Shown: positions 50,275 to 59,739, counted from the stretch's first letter. The stretch: DNA of 64,000 nt from Novosphingobium sp. SG707 (GCF_012275515.1 NZ_JAAZQL010000007.1:186001-250000); one strand, 5' to 3'. Numbers and translations are program-made. Notes: generated from the letters alone by a model not told the origin.

Positions 50275-51452
50275 CGCAGCAGCGCCAAAGGCACAGCATC
50301 GGCCATCGCGGCAAAGCCCTTGTCATTGGGGTGCAGATGGTCGCCTGAACCATACACCGGCTTCATCACCAGCGGATCGACCTTGTCCCGCATCACCGCG
50401 TCCAGATCGACCATGCCGTCGCTCCGCTTCTGCTCGCGGATCCATGTGTTGATCTTCTGGCGCTGCGTCTCGCCCCATTCGGACCAATAGCCCGCGCCCT
50501 TATAGGGCAGGATCGTGGCGAGGATGATCTTGATCCCATGATCATGCGCGCGGATGATCATCTGACGATAGGCGTTGATCACGGCCTCGGTGTCGAAACT
50601 CTCATGCCGCTTTTCGCGCCATGCCGCGCCAATGTCATTGACGCCCTCCAGCACGATCACATGGCTGGCGCCGGGAATGGCCAGCACATCGCGGTCAAAC
50701 CGGGCCAGCGCATTAAGCCCCGCCCCATCGGCCAGCATCCGGTTGCCCGAAATGCCGACATTGGCCACGCCCATGTTCAGGCCCGATTTTTGCAGACGCG
50801 CGGCAAATTGATCGGGCCAGCGCAGATCCGAATCAACCGTGGCCCGCACGCCATCGGTGATCGAATCGCCAAAGGTGACGATGGTGCGCAAAGGCGTCTT
50901 GGCCCCCACATCGACGCCGGAAATGACAAAACGCCGCTCGACCGTGGCGGCCTCGGACAATTCGGGCTTTTCCACCTGATCGCCGGGCGCCAGTTGCGTC
51001 TTTGCCGCGCCAAAGGAATGGAATGCGCCCAGCACCTGTCCCGGCGCGACATGGAAAGTCACTGCGATCCGGCTCAGAGGTTTGACCGGCATACGCAGCC
51101 AGTCGCTGATCATCGGCGCATGGGCCGGGATGGTCACGCCGGGCCGCCCGCCAAAGCTGATGCTGCGGGTACTGCCGGGGATCACCGCTCCGCGCGCATC
51201 GACCAGCGCCACGGCGAAATGGTCGATGGTCAAAGCGCTCGCGCTGTCCTGATTGTCCAGCACAAGGCGCAGCCGGTCTCCGCCCGCCGACAGGCGCAGG
51301 ACCTGGCGCACAGTGGCGTCCGCAATCGAGGGCGGCGCATTGGGTGCGTCCGCCGCCGGGGCCGCCTGCATCGCCACGCCCCAGCTTCGCGCCACGCTCG
51401 CATGGGCCGAAGCGCTGGTCAGCAGCGCGGCCAGCAGCAAAGCGCCCTTCAC
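50250..51452 (-). CDS. Secreted SGNH/GDSL esterase
   Basis: The 400-residue protein starts at GTG 51452, overlapping the PL22 stop (GTGA), and begins with a signal peptide (KGALLLAALLTSASAHA). Residues 25-185 form an all-beta N-terminal domain. The catalytic SGNH domain follows: nucleophile Ser197 in FGDSITDG, block II GISGNRML, block III LEGVNDIG and a C-terminal GSGDHLHPND with Asp and His. The N-terminal extension is typical of larger GDSL esterases in pectin and xylan loci. Removal of acetyl groups from pectin fragments is inferred. Its 3' end overlaps galM. Confidence 0.87.
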   Translation of the reverse strand: MKGALLLAALLTSASAHASVARSWGVAMQAAPAADAPNAPPSIADATVRQVLRLSAGGDRLRLVLDNQDSASALTIDHFAVALVDARGAVIPGSTRSISFGGRPGVTIPAHAPMISDWLRMPVKPLSRIAVTFHVAPGQVLGAFHSFGAAKTQLAPGDQVEKPELSEAATVERRFVISGVDVGAKTPLRTIVTFGDSITDGVRATVDSDLRWPDQFAARLQKSGLNMGVANVGISGNRMLADGAGLNALARFDRDVLAIPGASHVIVLEGVNDIGAAWREKRHESFDTEAVINAYRQMIIRAHDHGIKIILATILPYKGAGYWSEWGETQRQKINTWIREQKRSDGMVDLDAVMRDKVDPLVMKPVYGSGDHLHPNDKGFAAMADAVPLALLRQGRTPTR

Positions 51453-52759
51453 TTGGCGGTTTCCACCGCATAGGTGTGGGTGGTTCCTTCGAAATTCGCG
51501 CGGAAAATGATCCATTTGCCATCCGGGGTAAAGGTCATGTTGGGTTCGGTCTTGTAATTGTTGCCGCGCATATCGACCAGCTTTTCCTGATCGAAGGTGC
51601 CCGGCACAATCAGCTTGTCCGCGTCGGCGGTCGGGATTTCGGCATCGTCGGGGATCATGCGCGGGGTAAACAGATAGAGATATTTGCCATCGGGCGCATG
51701 GGCCACCATCTCGCTGTCTCCGCCATCGCCGGTGAAGAGTTTGAGGTCCGGCGACTGGTTGTAATGCACCGACCACTGGTTGCGTTCCAGATGATACCAG
51801 GTCCGTTTGCCGGTCCGCACATTATAGCCCGCCAGCCAGAACACCTGGCCCCGAGGCGTTTGCAGATCGTACCAAATCGTCTCGCCATCGGGGCTGAAGA
51901 ACTCATGGCCCGCAATCTCATTGTTCATGGTGCGGGTGTGGACCAGTTTTTTGCCGGTGCCATCGGTGCGGATGGTCCAGATCCGGTCCACCTCATGCCA
52001 AGGCCCTTCGTGACAATACATGATGAGGCCCGGATCGGTGGGCGAGAATTGCACATGGTTGAGCCAGTCATTGCTGGCCACGATGGTCTTGCGCTCACCG
52101 GTGACGAGGTTCTGGGTAAAGACCTCCATCGGGAAACCGGCCTTCAACCGGCGGTGCAGCGAGCGAGTTTTTGCATCGGCATAGGTGTAGGGCGTGCCGT
52201 CGGGCCGGTTTTCGGCATAGGTGTTGCCGCCCGGAACCGCATTGTTGCCCTGATCCGCGCGGACCAGCGTGCCGTCCGGGTTCACCTTGGCGGGGGGCAA
52301 AGTATATTGGCCCAGCAGCAGTGTTTCATCGGCATTGATCGAGCCGATCGAGCCGCCCGCCACATCGGCCACCTTCTTGGCCTTGCCGGTGTCCACATCC
52401 ACCGCATAGACCTGAAACGCGCCGCCCGCATCGTCGCGCGCGCGGGTGGCGTAATAGGCGTTGCGGCTGATATGGCCGGTAAAAAGCAGGTTAAGATGCG
52501 GCCCGGGCACCAGCAATTTGATCGACCAGTCCGAGAGCGTGACAACGCTGATCCCGTCGGGGGTCTTGATGACCATCTTGTCGCCCTTGGGGGTAAAGGC
52601 GCTTTGCGTGAAATAGAGATTGGAGGTTCCGCCCTGAGTGCTGATGCGCACAATGCGGTGGCCGGTGGCGGGGTCGATCCATTCTTTGGCCGGTTTGGCC
52701 AGCGCCGGGGTGGCCAGAACAGAAGCAGCCAGCAGACCCGTCAAAAGGCGGAAACGCAT
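51449..52759 (-). CDS. Oligogalacturonate lyase (PL22) with signal peptide
   Basis: The 436-residue protein starts at ATG 52759 after GGGAGA; longer in-frame starts run through the promoter and are rejected. Residues 1-21 form a signal peptide (LLTGLLAASVLATPALA). The fold is a seven-bladed propeller of the oligogalacturonate lyase family: FTPKGDKMVIKT, NHVQFSPTDPGLIMYCHEGPW and GHEFFSPDGETIWYD. Candidate metal or catalytic residues are His235, His250, His255 and His285. The enzyme cleaves short unsaturated and saturated oligogalacturonates. Classical Ogl is cytoplasmic, so an exported form is notable. It is divergent from the GPH carrier. Confidence 0.9.
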   Translation of the reverse strand: MRFRLLTGLLAASVLATPALAKPAKEWIDPATGHRIVRISTQGGTSNLYFTQSAFTPKGDKMVIKTPDGISVVTLSDWSIKLLVPGPHLNLLFTGHISRNAYYATRARDDAGGAFQVYAVDVDTGKAKKVADVAGGSIGSINADETLLLGQYTLPPAKVNPDGTLVRADQGNNAVPGGNTYAENRPDGTPYTYADAKTRSLHRRLKAGFPMEVFTQNLVTGERKTIVASNDWLNHVQFSPTDPGLIMYCHEGPWHEVDRIWTIRTDGTGKKLVHTRTMNNEIAGHEFFSPDGETIWYDLQTPRGQVFWLAGYNVRTGKRTWYHLERNQWSVHYNQSPDLKLFTGDGGDSEMVAHAPDGKYLYLFTPRMIPDDAEIPTADADKLIVPGTFDQEKLVDMRGNNYKTEPNMTFTPDGKWIIFRANFEGTTHTYAVETAK

Positions 52760-52902
52760 CCGAAAATCTCCCATGAATCGGTGCGGCGCTATGATTGCCG
52801 CTTGTCGATGCGGTTTTACATAGTATAAACGCAGTCCACAATATGAATAATTGCGCCGCATGGTGATACGCCATTCCGGCCCCAAGGGAAAAGGAAGGCG
52901 TG
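52760..52902. promoter_or_regulatory. Divergent promoter region between PL22 and GPH carrier
   Basis: The 143-nt region contains the AT-rich segment GTTTTACATAGTATAAAC (about 52812-52830) and CAATATGAA at 52839-52847, the latter shared with the repeats before the receptor at 43033. It presumably drives both divergent units. No exact -35/-10 pair is claimed. Confidence 0.45.
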
Positions 52903-54387
52903 ATGGCGCAACCGGCGGCAAGACCGGTCCGTTTGGTCAATTACCTGGCCTATGGCGCGAATGACGTGCTGGGCGCGGGGTCGATGGCGGTGATCTCGGC
53001 ATGGGTGCTGATCTTCTACACGCGGTTCTGCGGATTATCCGCCGGACAGGCCGCGCTGATCTTTGCCGTGGCGCGTATCCTCGACGCCTTTGTCTCGCCC
53101 ACGATCGGGCATATTTCGGACCATTTCGACCGGCACGCGCTGGGGCGGCGGTTCGGGCGGCGGCGGTTTTTCGTGCTGGCGGCGATCCCCCTGCTGCCAA
53201 CATTCGCGCTGATGTGGCTGCCGGGTCAAACCTTCTGGTATTACCTTGTTTCCTATGTGCTTTTCGAACTGACCTATGCGCTGGAGATCATCCCCTATGA
53301 AACGCTGGCCGCCGAAATGGCCAGCGACTTTGCCACCAAGGCCAAGTTTGCCGGGGTGCGCATTCTGTTTGCGCAAGGGTCGGCGATTCTCGCCGGTTTC
53401 CTGCCGCTCTGGCTGATCAACTGGCTGGGGCGCGACAGTGCGAACACGTTCCTCATCATGGGGGCGATCTTTGCCGCGCTGTTCATGGCGACGGCGGGCT
53501 TCCTCTATGCCTTCAGTTGGGAACGCCAGCGCCCCACGCCGCCCAAGCCCGCCGCCGGATCCCCGCTGCTGCATCTGTGGCGCAATCTGTCGTCCACCTT
53601 GCGCATTCGGGCGTTCCGGCTGCATCTGGGCATGTATCTGGGCGGATATATCTCGCAGGACATTTTCAACGCGGCTTTCACCTTCTTCGTGATCTTTGCG
53701 CTGGCCGGATCGACGCAGGCGGCCTCCGCCCTGCTGGGCACGATGTATATTGTGCAATTGGGCGCGGTGATGCTGGCCATCCGCATGGCGCTGCGCTCCA
53801 GCCCCGCGCTGGCCTATCGCATGGCGGCGGCGTGTTTCGCGCTGGGCGTGGCGGCGCTGCTGGCGCTGTGGTGGGCGGGGCTGCCTGCCGCATCGGGGTG
53901 GATCTGGATCGGCATGGGGCTGGTGGGCCTCGGGCGCGGGGCGCTCAATTACATCCCGTGGGCCACCTACAATTACATGGCCGATGTGGATGAGATCGTC
54001 ACCGGTCGCCGCCGCGAAGGCTCCTTTGCGGGCGTGATGACTTTTATCCGCAAGGCCACGCAGGCCGCCGCCGTGGCGCTGGTGGGCCTGTTGATGGATG
54101 CGGGCGGTTTCGTGCCCAAGGCGGACGTACAGAGCCATGGCGCGGTGCTGACGCTGGTGCTGGTGATGGGCATCGGCACATGGGCGATGCTGGGCTTTGG
54201 CATCGCCGTCTCGCGCCGCTTCCGCCTCAGCCGCGCCACGCATGACGTGCTGATGGGCGAGATCGAACATTTGCGCGGCGGCGGGCGCGAGCCGACCAGT
54301 CCCCATGCGCGCGAAGTGGTTCAGGACCTGACAGGCTGGGAATACGAAAGCCTGTGGGGCAACAATCCGGTGGGAGGAAAATTGTGA
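52903..54387 (+). CDS. GPH-family sugar:cation symporter (MFS)
   Basis: The 494-residue membrane protein starts at ATG 52903 after AAGGAAGG. It has about twelve helices and GPH traits: NYLAYGANDVLGAGSMAVISAW at the start, ARILDAFVSPTIGHISDHF with the conserved Asp of motif A, GRRFGRRRFFVLAAIP, and IPYETLAAEM in helix 4. GPH carriers import glycosides, pentosides and hexuronides with protons or sodium. A cytoplasmic tail of about 60 residues follows the last helix. It is probably the inner-membrane route for unsaturated rhamnogalacturonan disaccharides, which the signal-less GH105 enzyme could then cleave. Confidence 0.88.
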   Translation: MAQPAARPVRLVNYLAYGANDVLGAGSMAVISAWVLIFYTRFCGLSAGQAALIFAVARILDAFVSPTIGHISDHFDRHALGRRFGRRRFFVLAAIPLLPTFALMWLPGQTFWYYLVSYVLFELTYALEIIPYETLAAEMASDFATKAKFAGVRILFAQGSAILAGFLPLWLINWLGRDSANTFLIMGAIFAALFMATAGFLYAFSWERQRPTPPKPAAGSPLLHLWRNLSSTLRIRAFRLHLGMYLGGYISQDIFNAAFTFFVIFALAGSTQAASALLGTMYIVQLGAVMLAIRMALRSSPALAYRMAAACFALGVAALLALWWAGLPAASGWIWIGMGLVGLGRGALNYIPWATYNYMADVDEIVTGRRREGSFAGVMTFIRKATQAAAVALVGLLMDAGGFVPKADVQSHGAVLTLVLVMGIGTWAMLGFGIAVSRRFRLSRATHDVLMGEIEHLRGGGREPTSPHAREVVQDLTGWEYESLWGNNPVGGKL

Positions 54388-55184
54388 AGCATCTCTTGCT
54401 GCTGGCTGCGGCCAGCCTGTCTGTCGCCGCCACGCCCAAGCCGGCGCCAAAGCCCGAACCGGCGCGCATCCTGATCGCGGGGGATTCCACGGTCCAGACC
54501 TATGCGCCCGAACGATACCCTCAAGGCGGCTGGGGCCAATTCCTCGCCTGCGGCCTGTCGGGCGATGCGGTGGTGGTCAATCGCGCCATCGGCGGTCGCT
54601 CGACCAAAAGCTTCATCAACGAGGGCCGCTGGGACCGGATGATGGGCGAGATCCGCGCGGGCGACACCGTGCTGATCCAGTTCGGCCATAATGACGCCAC
54701 CAAGGCCAAGCCGGAGCGCTTTGCCGATCCGGCGATGTATCGCGACAATCTGCTACGCTTCATTTGGGAAACGCGCGGGGCTAGGGCTTTTCCCGTGCTG
54801 GTGACGCCGGTGGCGCGGCGGTCGTTTGACGCGGCGGGCAAGGCGCGGGCCGATTTTGCCGAATATTCCGCCGTGATGCGCGAACTGGCCGCCACGACTC
54901 AAACGCCGCTGATCGACCTTGAGGGCGCCTCGCGCAATCTGCTCGACCGGATGGGGGCGGATAAGGCGGTGGTCTATTATATGAACCTTGCGCCGGGGGC
55001 CTACCCCGCCTTTGCCGCCGGGCTGAAGGATGACACGCATTTTACAGAACTGGGCGCGCGGACCATGGCCGATCTGGTGGCCGAGCAATTGGCGGGCCTG
55101 TCCGTGCCCGCCGCGAAAGCCGTGTTGGCGCAGCGGCCCGATCTGGAGCGTGAGACGCCGCTGGGTAAATACGCCTGCCATTGA
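54384..55184 (+). CDS. Rhamnogalacturonan acetylesterase (CE12-like)
   Basis: The 266-residue protein starts at GTG 54384, overlapping the carrier stop (GTGA) with GGAGGAAA upstream. A short signal peptide (KHLLLLAAASLSVAA) is followed by a Pro-Lys-rich spacer. The SGNH set is complete: Ser35 in IAGDSTVQTY, RAIGGRSTKSF, LIQFGHNDAT, and Asp/His in KDDTHFTELGA. The GDSTVQTY and GHND context is that of CE12 rhamnogalacturonan acetylesterases, which remove acetyl groups from galacturonate in RG-I. A strong terminator follows it. Confidence 0.92.
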   Translation: MKHLLLLAAASLSVAATPKPAPKPEPARILIAGDSTVQTYAPERYPQGGWGQFLACGLSGDAVVVNRAIGGRSTKSFINEGRWDRMMGEIRAGDTVLIQFGHNDATKAKPERFADPAMYRDNLLRFIWETRGARAFPVLVTPVARRSFDAAGKARADFAEYSAVMRELAATTQTPLIDLEGASRNLLDRMGADKAVVYYMNLAPGAYPAFAAGLKDDTHFTELGARTMADLVAEQLAGLSVPAAKAVLAQRPDLERETPLGKYACH

Positions 55185-55194
55185 TGGGCCAAAC

Positions 55195-55238
55195 AAAAGG
55201 GGCGGCGGGCCAGATCAGGTCCGCCGCCCCTTTTTTTC
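55195..55238. terminator. Strong bidirectional terminator
   Basis: AAAAGGGGCGGCGG (55195-55208) pairs with CCGCCGCCCCTTTT (55221-55234) around a 12-nt loop, with a T-run beyond. The run of A on the left arm lets it also serve the convergent GH105 operon, whose stop is at 55249. Confidence 0.92.
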
Positions 55239-55248
55239 GTCCGGCTAC

Positions 55249-56361
55249 TTACCGCCGGTGCAGCGCCTCGGCCAAAGCGCAGATCGCGAGGCTTTGCCCA
55301 TAGGGCATCGAGGTCAGCGCAATATCCTTATAGAACTGCATCGTATCGCCCATCGCCGTGCCGAAAGACACCTGCGTCAATTCGCCATCCGCGTTGATAT
55401 GGTCGATCACACCCTGCACCGCTTTAAGGCCCACCGCCTCATAGCTTTCGTCCAGCAGACCCATGCGCACAGCCTTGAGGATACCATAGGCAAAGCCCGC
55501 CGTGGCCGAGGCTTCCAGATAGGAGGTCGGGTCCATCACCAGCGTATGCCACAGACCATTCTCCGCCTGCGTCGCGGCCAAAGTCTTGACCTGTGCGGCC
55601 AGCGTATCGACGAGGAAGGTGCGGAAAGCATCGCCTTCGGGCAGCCCAAGCAATTCGATGATTTCGGGAATGGCAATCGTGATCCAGCAATTGCCCCGCG
55701 CCCACAGCGCGCCCGCGAAATTGTGCCGCCCGTTGAAATCCCAGCCGTGGAACCACAGGCCGGTCTTGGTATCGAAGAGATATTTGATATGCACGAGGAA
55801 CTGGCGCTTGGCCTCCTCGACATAATCGGGGCGATCCAGCAGCAGGCCAAAACGCGCCAGCGGCAGAACCGACATCATCAGCGTGTCATCCCACATCTCG
55901 CCGGGGTTTTCGTCATTATAGACGATGTGCTGAAAACCGCCCTCCTCGGTCTTGGGCAGGCCGTCGGGCGCCATCAGCCAGTCGGCCCATTCCTGAATCT
56001 GGGCCAGCCAGTCGGCATTCGGCTCGCGCTCATAAAGGTAGGAGAGCGTAAGGAAGGGCGAGACGGTGTTGATGTTCTTGGTCGTGCCGCGCGGCAATTG
56101 GTCGGCAAACCACTGGCGGATGATGGTCAGCGCCTTGTCATCGCCGGTCTGCTGATAATAGCGCCACATGCCGAACAGGCCGATGCCATGGGTCCATTCC
56201 CAACCGTTCCAGCCCTTGGTGTCGATCACGCGGCCATCCTCGAGCCGCAGCAGGAATTCGCCGGTTTCATCATGGATCGAAACCAGATTGTCCATCAGAC
56301 GATGGATCAGCCCGATCAGATCGGAACGTGCAGGAAGAGTTGCGGACACACTATTCTCCAT
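55249..56361 (-). CDS. Unsaturated rhamnogalacturonyl hydrolase (GH105)
   Basis: The 370-residue protein starts at ATG 56361, 3 nt after the GH35 stop. It has no signal peptide, so it should be cytoplasmic. The (alpha/alpha)6 barrel pattern of YteR/YesR enzymes is seen in WNGWEWTHGIGLFGMWRYYQQTG, the likely catalytic Asp158 in GEMWDDTLMMSVLPLAR, HGWDFNGRHNFAGALWARGNCW, and YLEASATAGFAYGILKAVR. It removes the terminal unsaturated galacturonate from RG-lyase products, leaving rhamnose. It belongs to the unit rhaM-GH35-GH105. Confidence 0.95.
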   Translation of the reverse strand: MENSVSATLPARSDLIGLIHRLMDNLVSIHDETGEFLLRLEDGRVIDTKGWNGWEWTHGIGLFGMWRYYQQTGDDKALTIIRQWFADQLPRGTTKNINTVSPFLTLSYLYEREPNADWLAQIQEWADWLMAPDGLPKTEEGGFQHIVYNDENPGEMWDDTLMMSVLPLARFGLLLDRPDYVEEAKRQFLVHIKYLFDTKTGLWFHGWDFNGRHNFAGALWARGNCWITIAIPEIIELLGLPEGDAFRTFLVDTLAAQVKTLAATQAENGLWHTLVMDPTSYLEASATAGFAYGILKAVRMGLLDESYEAVGLKAVQGVIDHINADGELTQVSFGTAMGDTMQFYKDIALTSMPYGQSLAICALAEALHRR

Positions 56362-56364
56362 GGA

Positions 56365-59340
56365 TCAACGGATGGGCGCAAGGCCGGCGGGGGCGGCAAC
56401 CTGCGCCACCTCCAGCCCGCCGCGGCGATTTTGCATTGTGACGAGGCGCACATTCTCGAGCGCATTGGCCGGTGCGCCGTCGCTGGTGACGGCAAGGGCG
56501 ATGCTGTTGGCCCCGTGATGGTTGAGGATGCCCTCGGGGATCGGGAAGATCCGCTGCGGCCCGACATGGGCGATGAATTGCCCCATGTTCCAGCCATTGA
56601 CGAAGATCAGCACCCGGTACTGGGCCGATGAACGCGGCCGCGCGGTATCGCCAAAGGCCAGGCCGATGGTGGCGTCCTGTCCGCGCGGAACATTGAGCGT
56701 GACATGGGTGCGATACCAGTTCGTGCCCGCCGATCCCTGCGGCAGAGCGGCCCCGGTGGCGCGCCACGCATGATCGTCAAAACCGGGCAGATGCCAGCCC
56801 ATGCGCTCGCCATATTGGCCGCCATTGTTGGGCGTGCCGCGCGCGCGGTCGGTGAAATCCTCGCCGCCGCTGCGGCCCTGTATCCGCCAGTTGAGCGGCA
56901 CGGCAAAGGCAGGCCCCGTCAGCGGTTCGAGCGAGGCGGCGATCAGGCCCCGCCCCTCCTTATGCTCGTCCATCGCGGTCAGGTCCCAGTTATGGCCATT
57001 GTTGCGCACCATGACGGACAGGACATGATCGCCGGGCGTCCGCGACGCATCGGGCATCGCAATCGTGATATTGCCCGTGGTGATCGGGCGCGGCATGGCG
57101 GCGGGCAGGTCCTGCTGGCCGATCAGGCGGCTATCGAGGAACACCTGCACCATCCCCGCCCCGCCCGCGCCATAGGTCAGGCTGAGACGCTGGGCCTGCG
57201 GATCGCCGCTGAAATGGGCGCGATACCAGACATCGCCCTCGTGGAAACCATAGGGGTCCATGGTCAGCGTGGGCTGGCCTGCGGGCTTTTGGCTTTGCGT
57301 GGCATCGGCGCGGCGGTCGATGGTCTGCCATGCGCTGTCGTCGAAAGCGGGGCTGGCCTCGGGCGTGCCCTCGGCCATGCGCCAGTCGGTCAGCGCGGGC
57401 AGCGCGATGGGGGCCGGGCCGGGAAGAGGCGCGATGGATTCAAACGATCCGCCCGCCGCAGGCCGCATGGCCACCGGGGCGCCATTCCAGGTGATGCGCG
57501 ATTGCCGGGTCCATACGCGCAAAGAAGCGGGAGCGGCAGTATCGCCGGTCAGCGCCAGCGCACCGCCCTTGGCCCGCGCATGGCGCACCAGCGCAGGCCC
57601 GCAGGCCAGTACGCCATCGGCATCCCAGCAAGCCCCGCCCGCCGCATCATCGCCCAGCAGCAGGCTCAGCGCAGGCCGCCCGCCCCCGCTGATCTCGACC
57701 GTGGAGAGCGCGCCATGGGTGTAATCCAGCGTCAGATCGCCGCGCGCCGCATCCCAAGAGACGGCGACCCCATCAGGCGCCTTGATCGTGGGCTTGGCGC
57801 TGTAGCGCAGCACGGTCCGTCCGCCCTCACCCGCGCGGCCGATTAGCAGCAGCAGGCCGTTCTGCGCGGTCTGGATCTGGCTGGTCGTGTAAACCAACCG
57901 CTGCCCCGCGACATTAGCCCCGGCCACGATCCATTTCGCATCATAGCCGTTCAGCCGGATCTGAGGCATCTGATAATGCCCGTCGGGCAGATCGGCGGCA
58001 AAGGTAAAGCTGGTGTCCTGCGTCAGATGCCCCGGCTGATGCGCGGCCAGGATCAGGCGCGCGTCCGTCTCCGGGCTGCGGTTGTGATAGAGCCGGATGG
58101 CGTCCGAAGATGGCGTCAATTTGTCCGCCGGGACCATCGCGGCAATCTCGGGCAAGGCCGCAAGAGTGCCGCCGATGGGCTTCAAGGCCAAGGCTTTTTC
58201 GCGCAGGGATCGGTCCTCGGCAATGGCTGCGCCATAGTCATAGGAGGTGAACACCACCGGCGCGGGCAGCCAGCCCCATGAGGTGCCGCCATAGCCCATA
58301 TAGATGCTTTGCAACCCGATGCCGTTGACGAAATTCGTGCCGTAAAACAGGCGGCCATAGCCCGGCCCCGTCTGTCCCGCATTGCAGGCATAGATCCCGT
58401 CCGAACCCCAATAGTCGAACCAGCCCCCGCCGATTTCCGCCATAAAGCCCGGTGTGTCGGGCGAGGCCGACGCCCCGCCCTTGGCCCCGCCAATGCCGTA
58501 ATAGCCCCAATCGGGCGCGCCATTGGCGCGCGCAATCTTGCCCTGCGCGGTGCAGGTGCCGCCCGGATAGCCATCGAAGGCATACATATCGACCGGGCCA
58601 TGGACCACGCCCGGCACGGGCGATCCATCGGGCGCCCAATTACCATTGCGGCCCGGATCATTGTGGAAAATCGGCACGGTGATGCCGTGGCTGCGCGTCA
58701 CGGCATAGAGATGGTCCATATAGCGGCGATGGGCCGGGCTGGTCTGCGAAAGTTCGTTTTCGATCTGATGCAGGATGACGGGGCCTTTGCCATCATTGAT
58801 CTGATGGCGCGCAACAATGCCGTCGATGGCCGCCAGCCATTCATCCGCCGCCTTCAGATATTCCGGATCATCGGTCCGCGCCCTCGCCCGTTGGTTGTTC
58901 AGCCAGCCGGGAAAGCCGCCCCGCGCCAGCTCCGCGTTCACATAGGGGCCAACGCGGGTGATGACATAAAGCCCCTCCTCGCCGGCCATGGTGATGGCGC
59001 GTTCCATGTCGCGGATGCCGGTGAAATCCAGCTCACCTTGCTTGGGGCTGTGATAACCCCAGTCGAAATAGAAGGTGACGGTGTTGAACCCGCTGGCCTT
59101 GATCTTTTGCAGGACATCGCGCCACAGATCGGGGCTGGGCAGGCGATAGGGGTGAAATTCGGCGGCCCAGATCGGTGTGCGTTGCCCATCGATCATCAGC
59201 GAGCGGCCATCGAAGGATACGCGACCGAAGGTCTTGACCGGAGCCTTGAGATTGACCGTCGGACGCGCTTCCTGCGCGAGAGCGGGGGCCGCGATCAGAG
59301 CCGCGCCAACCAATAAAAGAGAACGCATCGCCACCCCCAT
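56365..59340 (-). CDS. Secreted beta-galactosidase (GH35)
   Basis: ATG 59340 overlaps the mutarotase stop (TGATG); ATG 59328, twelve bases later, opens a clean signal peptide (RSLLLVGAALIAAPALA) and is also likely, giving 987-991 residues. Counting from 59328, the GH35 barrel has the acid/base Glu192 in LHQIENEL and the nucleophile Glu298 in FMAEIGGGWFDYWG. Two C-terminal jelly-roll modules follow (WYRAHFSGDPQAQRLSLTYG and NWYRTHVTLNVPRG). It removes galactose from galactan or arabinogalactan side chains of RG-I in the periplasm. The galactose can then be handled by the secreted GalM. Confidence 0.93.
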   Translation of the reverse strand: MGVAMRSLLLVGAALIAAPALAQEARPTVNLKAPVKTFGRVSFDGRSLMIDGQRTPIWAAEFHPYRLPSPDLWRDVLQKIKASGFNTVTFYFDWGYHSPKQGELDFTGIRDMERAITMAGEEGLYVITRVGPYVNAELARGGFPGWLNNQRARARTDDPEYLKAADEWLAAIDGIVARHQINDGKGPVILHQIENELSQTSPAHRRYMDHLYAVTRSHGITVPIFHNDPGRNGNWAPDGSPVPGVVHGPVDMYAFDGYPGGTCTAQGKIARANGAPDWGYYGIGGAKGGASASPDTPGFMAEIGGGWFDYWGSDGIYACNAGQTGPGYGRLFYGTNFVNGIGLQSIYMGYGGTSWGWLPAPVVFTSYDYGAAIAEDRSLREKALALKPIGGTLAALPEIAAMVPADKLTPSSDAIRLYHNRSPETDARLILAAHQPGHLTQDTSFTFAADLPDGHYQMPQIRLNGYDAKWIVAGANVAGQRLVYTTSQIQTAQNGLLLLIGRAGEGGRTVLRYSAKPTIKAPDGVAVSWDAARGDLTLDYTHGALSTVEISGGGRPALSLLLGDDAAGGACWDADGVLACGPALVRHARAKGGALALTGDTAAPASLRVWTRQSRITWNGAPVAMRPAAGGSFESIAPLPGPAPIALPALTDWRMAEGTPEASPAFDDSAWQTIDRRADATQSQKPAGQPTLTMDPYGFHEGDVWYRAHFSGDPQAQRLSLTYGAGGAGMVQVFLDSRLIGQQDLPAAMPRPITTGNITIAMPDASRTPGDHVLSVMVRNNGHNWDLTAMDEHKEGRGLIAASLEPLTGPAFAVPLNWRIQGRSGGEDFTDRARGTPNNGGQYGERMGWHLPGFDDHAWRATGAALPQGSAGTNWYRTHVTLNVPRGQDATIGLAFGDTARPRSSAQYRVLIFVNGWNMGQFIAHVGPQRIFPIPEGILNHHGANSIALAVTSDGAPANALENVRLVTMQNRRGGLEVAQVAAPAGLAPIR

Positions 59341-59654
59341 CAGGCCATGTGAAACATTGGCACGAGCGGCCATTCGCGCGGGCGATTGTCGGGCTCGACC
59401 TCCATCAGCGGCGCCATCGCGGCCCACCACAGTTTCATCACCGGCTCATTGGGCAGGCTCTCGCGCCTGTTCTCCTCGGCAAGCCTCAGCACCGCAAAGA
59501 GCGCCAGCGTGTCCTCATCCAGAAAGATCGAATAGTCGCTGATCCCGGCCTGGCGCAGCAGATCGACCAGCTCGGGCCAGATCTCGTCATGGCGGCGGCG
59601 ATATTCATCGACCATGCCGGGTTTCAATTGCATCCGGAATGCGAACCTTTGCAC
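59340..59654 (-). CDS. rhaM: L-rhamnose mutarotase
   Basis: The start is GTG 59654, six bases after GGAG; the in-frame TTG at 59666 would cover that ribosome site. This gives 104 residues, exactly the usual RhaM length. The ferredoxin-like fold is recognisable in RMQLKPGMVDEYRRRHDEIWPEL (with the catalytic His), YSIFLDEDTLALFAVL and VMKLWWAAMAPLMEVEPDNRP. It interconverts alpha and beta L-rhamnose in the cytoplasm and is consistent with rhamnose release by GH105. It heads the unit with GH35 and GH105, behind a candidate promoter at 59698-59726. Confidence 0.93.
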   Translation of the reverse strand: MQRFAFRMQLKPGMVDEYRRRHDEIWPELVDLLRQAGISDYSIFLDEDTLALFAVLRLAEENRRESLPNEPVMKLWWAAMAPLMEVEPDNRPREWPLVPMFHMA

Positions 59655-59697
59655 TGGCCTCTCCAAAATCCCGCATTATGCACGTTTGTTGCTTATT

Positions 59698-59726
59698 GTG
59701 ATACACGCAGGACGGATCGCCGTCAA
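59698..59726 (-). promoter_or_regulatory. Candidate sigma-70 promoter of rhaM unit
   Basis: On the minus strand TTGACG (59726-59721) and TATCAC (59703-59698) are separated by exactly 17 nt, 43 nt before the GTG start of rhaM. Both boxes are near consensus for this GC-rich background. Confidence 0.4.
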
Positions 59727-59739
59727 TCGCCCAAATGGG

